Shown here: piece by piece, positions 56,100 through 64,000 of the stretch
How the letters are laid out: the number at the start of each line of letters is the position of its first letter
Position numbering within the stretch: position 1 is the first letter of the stretch
NCBI RefSeq assembly: GCF_905404315.1
Contig: NC_066273.1
Location: forward strand, 7,750,001 to 7,814,000
From: Leptidea sinapis
Taxonomy: Eukaryota > Arthropoda > Insecta > Lepidoptera > Pieridae
Direction: 5' to 3'
DNA length: 64,000 bases
The notes under the pieces: model-generated
What the model was told of the DNA's origin: nothing
The model's database searches: none
Seen by the model: the letters and a program-made list of their open reading frames with translations, nothing else
Made by a program: the position numbers and the translations under genes

Positions 56100-56265
56100 T
56101 TTATTGCAATAAAAAAACAAAATTAAAGATAAGCGTAAAGGCATTGCACTTATTGTTGTTGAAGGTGCCTTTTCTTATCGAAATAAAAACAAATAAGTTT
56201 AGGTCACTCCCATTCCATAGTCTTTGGGTATATATTGAAATAATAGCGACAGGGAGACAGCAGTG
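56100..56265 (+). promoter_or_regulatory. Hexamerin gene 2 promoter, conserved with gene 1
   Basis: TTTATTGCAAT (56100-56110), AGATAA (56127-56132), GAAATAAAAACA (56180-56191), AGGTCA (56201-56206), TATATAT (56229-56235) and a CAGTG initiator-like site (56261-56265). Order and spacing follow gene 1, with an extra ~20 bp between the GATA motif and the 12-mer. Confidence 0.7.
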
Positions 56266-56282
56266 TATCACCAGCCGACGAG

Positions 56283-59200
56283 ATGAAGGTTCTGGTGTGT
56301 TTGGCGTTAGGGCTCGCCCTGGCCTCCGCTCGGCCAGAGACCGATGACTTAAAACTGAGTAAGATATTTTTAATCTAGTATATATTTTATAAAAAATTGA
56401 CGATATGGACATTCAGCTGATGGTAATTGATAAGCCATGCCCATTACAATGCAGTGCCGCTCAAGATTCCTGAAAGACCCAAAAATTCTGAGCGGCACTA
56501 CAACTTCGCTCGTTACTTTGAGACATAACATGTTAAGTCTCATTTGCCCAGTAATTTCACTAGCTACGGCGCCCTAAAGACCGAAGCACAGTAATGCTTA
56601 CACACTTTAGTAAATAACGAATGGCATTCATCGACGGCATAAATTTAATTCACGTCAACCTGAACTATTATTATTCTAATTAGAATCTAACAGTCTATAT
56701 TCATATTTAGCAATTAGTTAAATTTAGTTTGGTTTAAATAGGTATATATCTATTAATTCAATTGTATCTGTAAACTGTATTATAATTTCTGTGAGTCTCA
56801 TTAATGGCTTCGTTTCTTTGTTTCTTCAATAATTTACATACTGGTAATAATTGCAGAATGAATAAAAAAAATCTGATTTGACCAGCAATCCATACCTACC
56901 TATGCTTAATAACTTTAACTGCCTTACAAATAAACTTGGTATAAAGTTATAACTGATGATAAACAAAGAATATGCAAACAATTGTTTACAATATCGTTGA
57001 CAACACTGTCAATACAATGATATTCTAAAGTTTTCCGAATGACAAGCTGCCATGCAAATAAACGCGGGAAACGTTACACGAGTATGTCGTAAATCGTCAG
57101 CAAAATGTCAATTGTAAACATTTTTTCTTTGTTTATGCTTAGTTATAACTTTATGCCAATTTATATGTAAGGCCGTAAGGATTTATTGTTTGTATCTCTG
57201 TGGATTTGTGCCTGCTATTTTTTCTGATATAGCTTTACTAATTTGGATCCGCTTTCACTGTTTTTTTTAGTTGCTTTAGGGTAATACTGTGTTTGGGCTA
57301 TGCTCGGAGTTTCCCTGCGAGATCGAATCGGAAGTGAGGAGATCCGTAGAAGAACCATAGTTACCGCATAGTCCACATGATTGCGAAACTGAAGTGGCAG
57401 TGGGCAAGGCATATAGTTCGACGGATAGGCTATTGGGGCAGTAATGTCCTCGAATGGCAACCACGTACGGATAGACGCAGTGTTGGTGAACCCCACAAGG
57501 TGAACCGACGATCTGATCTGGTCAAGGTCGCCGGAATACGTTGGATGAGGGCAGCGCAGGACCGATCGTCGTGGAAATCTTTGGGGGAGGCCTTAGTCCA
57601 GCAGTGGACGTCTTCCGGCTGATGATGGTGATGATGAATACTGTGTTTCTTTTAATAAAAAAAAATAAAAAAATAGGCATGATAATATGGCTCATGTCAT
57701 AATAATGTTTTAAAATTGTATTGCACAACCCGAGAGTTGAACAAGACATACCAAGATTTCCGAACGATACGCCACTCGAACGGTTGGCTCAGTGTAAGAG
57801 CGCTCGGACCTTACACGAGAGGTCGCGTTTTAGTCCAGTGTCGGTCATAAATTTTGGTAACAAATTTAATTTATCATAGAAGTGAATAATATCACTTTAA
57901 AAATATGAAATTGTAACTATATTATATACCTTTCAGATTTTTCTGACTTAAAACAGCGTCAGTTCTTTATTCTCAAACTACTGAACCATGTTTTGGAACC
58001 TGTAACTTACAAGGAAATTGAAGACATTGGCAGGAACTTTAAAATTGAAGATAACATCGATTTGTATACTGTAAGTTAATTATTGTTTCTTTTCTAGCAG
58101 ACGGCAGTCTATTGCAGAAGACTGTTATTTTCCTTAAACTCTGATATATCAGAGTAAAGGATATATACCCCTATCTACTGGTTGACCCGACAAACGTTGT
58201 TCTGTACATACATAAAAAATAATGTTCTTTTTGAATTTGTCAATAATATTTCATAACATCAATAATTATTTCCTAAAATATGCTCCCTAGTGTTATAATG
58301 AAATTATTTTACAGCAGAACTGTCAAACCGTGCGTCATTAAATTCTCTCATGGAAAATATGTCCATACAAGACAAATATTAGTAATAAAAATAAGTATGG
58401 GTCTGAAATCGAAATTAAAACTATCCTATCTCTTAAGTTGGACTAAACTGCACACATGAAATAATCCCCATTAAAACCCGTTCATTCGATTAGGAGTTCA
58501 CTAGAAACAAACATCAGAACACTGGATTTTTTTTTAAGATATATCTCTATTTCATTCTTATAAAACGCTTTAGCATGAACTGAATCTAAGTAATGTGTAA
58601 CCGAATCTTTGAACGTGATTTTCGACCCCTTCAAAACGTCTGATTAATTTGAAACTTAGCACACTGACAAGGACTGATGTCTAGTCTGTCCCATTTTTCT
58701 TACAGCAAGCAATTTTTTATGTGGCTAGTTACTTTGTGCCAAAGACAATGACTGGTGTTAATACATTGATAATTCGTTACAACGACATTATCATAGTCTT
58801 AAGACTAAAAATTATTAATTAATATAAACAATAGTGTTCATACTGAACCTTCGTGAATAGAATAATTAAGCTTTTAATAAAATTTCATGAAATCTCTTAA
58901 TAATCATAATATCAGTTTATTAATATGTAATGTCTGTTTATTTTTAGAAGCAAGATGTAGTCAAGACATTCTTCAACCAAATTAAGTTTGGTTTCCTACC
59001 TCGAGGTGAAGTTTTCACGCTCCATGTAGACCGCCAAATGAAGGAGGTGCTCACATTCTTCCATATGCTGTATTTCGCCAAAGACTTCGACGCATTTGTC
59101 AAGACTGCATGCTGGATGCGGCTTAATGTTAACGAAGGAATGTTCGTTTACGCCTTAACCGTAGCTGTTCGTCACCGTGATGATTGCAAGGGTATTGTTC

Positions 59201-61769
59201 TGCCACCACCCTACGAAATTTACCCTTACTATTTCGTACGATCAGATGTTATCCAACGAGCATATATGTTAAAGATGAGGAATGGCCTTCTTGACGAAAA
59301 AGTTGGACACTTCTACGGCATCAGAAAAACCGACAAGGACGTCTATATCATCGACGAGAACGTCTTCGATACCAGAGTTTACTTAAACGACGAGGACAGA
59401 CTCAGATACTTCACTGAGGACATCGATTTAAATACATACTACTATTACTTCCACGTAGATTTTCCATTCTGGATGAGAGATGATATTATCAACAAGAACA
59501 CAAACAGAAGATGGGAATATACTTTATACGTCTATCAGCAGATTCTTGCCCGTTACTATTTAGAACGTTTGTCAAACGGTTTGGGTGAAATTACCACGTT
59601 CTCATGGAACAAGCCTATCAGGAAAGGATACTGGCCTTGGTTAACCCTACACAATGGTGTACAGTTACCCGTGAGGTTAAACAACTACGTGGTTGCTCGC
59701 GACAATGACGTGAACTTGGTCAATTTGGCGGAGAACTATGAAAAGATCATAAATGAGGCCATCGTCAAGGGTTTCGTTGAGGTGAGGACTAATATCGTTA
59801 GCATTTCGTGTCTTGTCATAAATAATTAAGACAACAATTTAAAAAAAAAACCAATGATAAAACCAAAAATTCACGTTAAACTAATGTCACAGACGCAATA
59901 ACACTGAGTTTTCATCTGTTTGCTTGTGTGTTTGTGGACAATAATCTAAAGCACTGTTTGAATGTGGTATTTTACTTATATGTTGAGGCACTCTCCTAAT
60001 TATTTTTAATATCTGCTTCATTCCAATCTGTTTCTATATAAAAAAAAACATTATGTTATTTTGTTCCGACGAATCTTTCTTTGAATGGACTGATTTTAAT
60101 ATTTTGACTTATTATTATTATTTTAGAAAAATCTGGCGTATGATGCAAAAAATTAAACTATGCATAATTATGAAATAATTTAACTGACAAATTGCCATGT
60201 AAGGGAATTCTATGTGGTCAAAGTTGAGAGCCAAGTTAATGTTCAATCCACTGTAATGGCTTTGTTTTGTGACTTTTTACGACATTTAATAATATTTTAC
60301 AGATCAACGGCAAGCGTTTCGATCTCGTCAAGCCTGAAGATATTGAACACCTTGGTAAACTTATTTACGGAACCGTCGATAGGCTCGATATCAGCAAGCA
60401 AAATGTAGAAGCATACCGTTACATGCTCATCTTGATAAAATCAGTTGTTGGCCTGAACACAGCATTCTCAGGAAAGTAAGTGGACACACATCTTTTAAAT
60501 AATTTTTGTTATTATATTACCGGAAATGTGAGACAATACTTTATGATTTGGTGGTACTTACAACAGTAAAAATGATGATTTGTTTCGCAGAATCTGCTCT
60601 TCGATTTTAAAATTTATCTGCCAACCATTGGTCGCAATATTCACTCGACGTAAAATTTTTTTGTGAAACGAGACTCAGGAAATCGACTCAACGAATTATT
60701 TGATTGCATAGCTACTTAATTATTTTTTGCAATTTCGGTATGCTTTTCTTGTATCTACGTATTCTGTTTCAGCTATTTCGTGGTGCCAAGCGTACTGGAT
60801 AGCTACCAGACTGCTCTTCGTGACCCAGTATTCTACCAACTGCAAAAGCGTTTGTCTTATTTGTTCATCCTCTTCAAGTTGCGTCTGCCAAGCTACACTC
60901 GCGAAGAACTTTACTTCCCTGGAGTCAAGATCGACAACGTCGTTGTAGACAAGCTTGTAACATACTTTGATGATTACTTAATGGATATGACTAATGCTGT
61001 TATCCTTAACAACGATGAATTTAAGAAGTCCAAATCAGACATGACTTTCTTGGTCCGCAAACGTCGTCTTAACCACCAACCTTTCAAAGTTAGCTTTGAC
61101 ATAATGTCTGACAAAACCGTCGATTGTATTGTTCGAGTATTCTTGGGACCCAAGGAAGACCATCTTGGTCGTCTCATCGACTTAAACCTCAACCGAGTCA
61201 ACTTCGTTGAACTCGATACATTCTACTACAAACTAAACAACGGAAGGAACACAATCATCAGGAATTCACAAGACATGCACAACTTTGTAAGAGATCGTAT
61301 GATGACAAGAGATTTATGGACCAAACTTACCACAGTCTCTGATGTCAAAGACTTGTACAAAGATCTCGTTAACTACCACACAGGATTCCCTACAAGGCTG
61401 TTGCTTCCTAAGGGTCGTGTTGGTGGAATGAACATGCTCTTGTACGTAATTGTCACCCCTCTTAGAGTAGTTGACAATGTCGATGTATCCATTTTTGATG
61501 TAAACAGACGTGATCGTTTTGTAGAACTTAGATCAACTCTGGTTGACAAGATGCCGTTAGGTTTCCCCTTCGATCGTACAATTGATGAAGCCAAGTTCTT
61601 TACACCAAACATGAAGTTTGTTGATGTGACAGTCTTCCACAAGGCTCAAGTTTGCGACATGAAAATGCGATGGGACAGCTATGTCCTTAAAAATTATGAT
61701 TTAACATCTAGGACACAGACCATTGATAATTACAACTTAAGAGATGTAGACATCAACACCACTGTTTAA
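56283..61769 (+). CDS. Storage hexamerin, basic juvenile-hormone-suppressible protein-like (gene 2)
   Basis: Coding exons are 56283-56358, 57937-58070, 58948-59781, 60303-60475 and 60773-61769. Introns are all GT-AG with phases 1, 0, 0 and 2, giving 737 residues. Exons 1 and 2 have exactly the lengths of gene 1 (76 and 134 nt). Signal peptide MKVLVCLALGLALASA precedes RPE. Signature 1 is at residues 224-243 (YFTEDIDLNTYYYYFHVDFP) and signature 2 at 419-427 (TALRDPVFY). The C-terminal domain shows VFLGPKEDH, VGGMNMLLYVIVTPL and PLGFPFDRTID. Function as for gene 1: secreted hexameric amino-acid store of late larvae. It lies 13.6 kb downstream of gene 1 on the same strand and is clearly its paralogue, with the C terminus most diverged. 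Confidence 0.95.
56405..56605 (-). repeat. Family A repeat, copy 11 (intron 1 of gene 2)
   Basis: ATGGACATTCAGCTGATGG.. to ..GTAATGCTTACACAC. Both ends truncated, the hairpin partly kept. It begins about 45 bp after the exon 1 donor site. Confidence 0.8.
57291..57640 (+). pseudogene. RTE-type LINE, C-terminal end (intron 1 of gene 2)
   Basis: Frame 57377-57622 reads IAKLKWQWARHIVRRIGYWG, RTDRRSVGEPHK, VAGIRWMRAAQDRSSWKSLG and EALVQQWTSSG, then a stop. This is the conserved RTE ORF2 terminus. TGATGATGGTGATGATGA follows as the microsatellite tail. It is 5' truncated, and less decayed than the copy at 36320. Confidence 0.8.
57775..57860 (+). repeat. tRNA-like SINE head (intron 1 of gene 2)
   Basis: CGGTTGGCTCAGTGTAAGAG (box A-like), then a box B position that has decayed (CGCGTTTTAGTCC), then CGGTCATAAATTTTGGT, the same head-body junction as at 34678-34830. 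A decayed SINE, not a tRNA gene. Confidence 0.55.
58150..58520 (+). repeat. Degraded dispersed repeats in intron 2 of gene 2
   Basis: GACCCGACAAACGTTGTTCT (about 58186) and GTTGGACTAAACTGCACACA.., GATTAGGAGTTCAC (about 58438-58502) are pieces of a common insect repeat type related to 18124-18410. The family H segment (58237-58330), shared with 32355-32455, lies between them. Confidence 0.5.
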
Positions 61770-61832
61770 ATGAAAATATCGAAAAATGATCATAATGTTA
61801 TATGGCTGACAGATTATAAGTTGTAGCTTAGA

Positions 61833-61838
61833 AATAAA
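61833..61838 (+). terminator. Polyadenylation signal of hexamerin gene 2
   Basis: A canonical AATAAA 64 bp after the stop codon, followed by A-rich and T-rich sequence. Cleavage would be expected around 61850-61863, just before the LINE that starts at 61874. Confidence 0.75.
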
Positions 61839-61873
61839 AAATGCTATCAAACACCTTCTTTTCATTTCATGCC

Positions 61874-64000
61874 TTTTTTTTTTTTTTTGGAATAGGAGGA
61901 CAAACGAGCGTAAGGGTCACCTGTTGTTAAGTGATCACCGCCGCCCACAATCTCTTGCAACACCAGAGGAATCACAGGGGCGTTGCCGGCCTTTAAGGAA
62001 GGTGTACGCGCTTTTTTTGAAGGTCGGAAGGAATGTCGTATCGTCCCTGAAACACCGCACAAGGAAGCTCATTCCACAGCTTTGTAGTACGTGGAAGAAA
62101 GCTCCTTGAAAACCGCACTGTGGAGGACCGCCACACATCCAGATGGTGAGGATGATATCCTAACTTGTGGCGTGTCGTGCGAAGGTGGAATTCGGCGGCA
62201 GGAATCAGGTTAAACAGCTCTTCGGAACACTCCCCGTGATAAATGCGGTAGAAGACACACAATGAAGTGACGTCTCTACGCAACGCCAAGTGATCCAGCC
62301 GTTCACAGAGCACTGGGTCCCCGACAATTCGAGCTGCTCTGCGTTGCACGCGGTCAAATAGATCGAGCTGATACTGGGGTGCGCCAGACCAGAGATGACA
62401 GCAATACTCCATGTGTGGCCGGACCTGCGCTTTGTAGAGCGCTAGTATGTGGGCCGACTTGAAGTATTGCCGTGCTCTATTAATGACGCCCAGTTTCTTT
62501 GAAGCCAATTTGGCTTTGCCTTCCAGATGACCACGAAATTGGCAATCGCTCGAGATTTCGAGACCCACTATTCTGATACTAGGCGAGGCTTTGAGGGAAG
62601 TGTTGTCGAAGAGCGGTGATACAACAAATGGGGTTTTTTTAGTGGTAAACGCGCAAACTTGAGTCTTCTGGGGGTTAAATTGGACAAGGTTCAATTTTCC
62701 CATTCCGCGACCTTCTCAAGAGAGGACTCGATAGAAGACACAAGTTTCTCCCGGCACTGGTCGACGATTTCCCGAGAGAGACCTGCATGGCCCGTGTATA
62801 TGGCATCACCAGTGCTGTCGTCTGCATAGCAATGAATGTTGGAGGTATCCAACATATCATTGATATGCAGAAGAAACAGCGTGGGAGACAGCACACTGCC
62901 TTGGGGCACTCCAGCATTCACGGGTGTCGGGTTCGAGCAATATCCGTCGACAACGCCCAGTGAGGAAGCTGGAGGTCCACTTGCACAAGCTTTCGGGATT
63001 ACCATACACGATCAAAGGCCTTCGCTATATCCAGGCTAACTGCCAGGCCTTCCCCCTTGCTTTCAATAGTCGCAGCCCATCTATGTGTCAGGTATATGTG
63101 CCAGAAGATCACCTGCCGACCGACCATGGCCAAACCCGTATTGTCGGTCGTTGATCAACTGGTGACCCTCTAGGTATACCAAGAGCTGACGGCTAATTAT
63201 GCTGTCCATGATTTTGGAGAGCAGGGAGGTAATAGCAATAGGCCTGTAGTTTGCCGGATCCGAACTGTCTCCTTTTTTTTGGATCGGATGGACAAGGGCA
63301 GACTTCCATAAGTCAGGGACTACGCCTTTAGAATAAGAGTGCCGGAATAAACGCGTTAGCACCGGCGTCAACTCAGGGGCACACGTTCTAAGCACGATTG
63401 GAGAAATGCCATCCGGCCCGCTCGACTTCCTGACGTCCAACGAAAACAGAGCTCGCCTAACAGTTTTCTGTCTGAACTGTACTTCAGGCATAGAGCTCTG
63501 ACACCGCGGGATGGTCGGCGGTGTTTTTCCGTTGTCGTCAAGAGTCGAGTTAGAGGTGAAAAGAGTGCACAAGAGATCGGCTTTCTCTTTTGCCGTATGG
63601 GCCAGGGTGTCATTCCTCATGTGCAACGGCGGCATGGACGGCTGGCTGAAGTTACCAAGAGCAGCTTTCGACAACGACCAGAACTTGCGTGTTCCGGTCG
63701 GGTAACTGGAAAGCTGCTCGCCGATTTTGACGACGTGTTTTGATTTTGCACGGGCGATTTGCCACTTAAAAAATCTGGAGGCACGGTTGTATTTCCTCTA
63801 AAGAACTATGCAGTTCGGATCCTTTTTGCGCGCAACCCAAGCTCGATACGCCTGTTTTTTGCAGTCAGATGCTGATGACGCATCGAGAGTTTGGTATAAA
63901 AATATCCATACCCTGTAATATCACATCGGCTACTGCAACGGCGCAGGCACTGGGATCATCCGAAGGGAAACAAACCCTGCCCCAAGGGTAGGATGCAAAA
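61874..64000 (-). mobile_element. Family B non-LTR retrotransposon (Jockey-like), reference copy, runs off the right end
   Basis: The longest copy of a family with at least nine other fragments in the window. Its 3' end, on the left, has a 15-nt poly(A) tract (T on the plus strand, 61874-61888). The coding region for reverse transcriptase fills the rest and continues past 64000. It lies tail to tail with hexamerin gene 2. The Jockey-type assignment rests on motif style and is tentative. Confidence 0.85.
61993..63674 (-). pseudogene. Family B ORF2, reverse transcriptase and C terminus, frameshifted
   Basis: 63081-63674 carries motifs 0-2 (KSSGPDGISPIVLR, SALVHPIQKKGDSSDPANY, RPIAITSLLSKIMDSII). 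Motif A lies between frames near 63010-63090 (SLDIAKAFDRVW). 62691-63005 has motif B (AGVPQGSVLSPTLF) and motif C (CYADDSTGDA). 61993-62703 has the thumb and tail (LVQFNPQKTQVCAF, RPHMEYCCHLWSGAP, RRAARIVGD, RTTKLWNELPCAVF). At least two frameshifts or stops separate these pieces, so this copy is inactive, though decay is modest. Upstream coding continues toward 64000 and beyond. Confidence 0.85.

Noticed and set aside
60727..60948. 73-codon frame across the exon 5 start of gene 2
   Set aside because: Shadow frame of the hexamerin exon.
1..64000. CRISPR arrays, operons or phage-like systems
   Set aside because: No regularly spaced direct repeats or prokaryotic gene layout; the window is clearly animal nuclear DNA.

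Overview
The window looks like nuclear DNA of a moth or butterfly (Lepidoptera). The evidence is an AT-rich background with introns, two storage hexamerin genes of the lepidopteran basic juvenile-hormone-suppressible (BJHSP/SP1) class, and a dense load of short repeats, mariner and Tc1 transposons and non-LTR retrotransposons. There is no sign of bacterial gene organisation. Only two host protein genes could be supported.

Layout. 1-6.2 kb: repeats only (a short repeat family here called A, a tRNA-headed SINE, a fold-back element, and a family D inverted pair). 6.2-12.5 kb: a LINE scrap, two mariner-like copies in opposite orientation, and rearranged pieces of two LINE families (B and C). 12.5-20.6 kb: mostly featureless, with one complete but dead Tc1-like element at 15.86-17.42 kb. 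20.6-30.3 kb: a minus-strand non-LTR retrotransposon (N1) whose ORF1 is split by a second, plus-strand non-LTR element (N2). 30.3-37.2 kb: MITE-like hairpins, an inverted SINE structure, and LINE fragments. 37.38-42.68 kb: hexamerin gene 1 (5 exons, 747 residues). 43.3-48.3 kb: a Gypsy/CsRn1-like LTR retrotransposon with identical 498-bp LTRs, open gag and pol frames and a 4-bp target duplication. 48.3-56 kb: LINE scraps, a MITE, family A copies, a perfect inverted repeat and a dead mariner. 56.28-61.77 kb: hexamerin gene 2 (5 exons, 737 residues). 61.87-64 kb: a long minus-strand LINE (B reference copy) that runs off the window.

How it works together. The two hexamerins are tandem paralogues on the same strand. 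They share intron phases, signal peptides and both family signatures. Their promoters carry the same short motifs in the same order: C/EBP-like, GATA, an identical 12-mer, an AGGTCA half-site, TATA and an initiator. This suggests they are co-regulated larval storage protein genes, presumably expressed in fat body. The rest is mobile DNA. It sits between the genes and inside their introns but leaves every exon and splice site intact.
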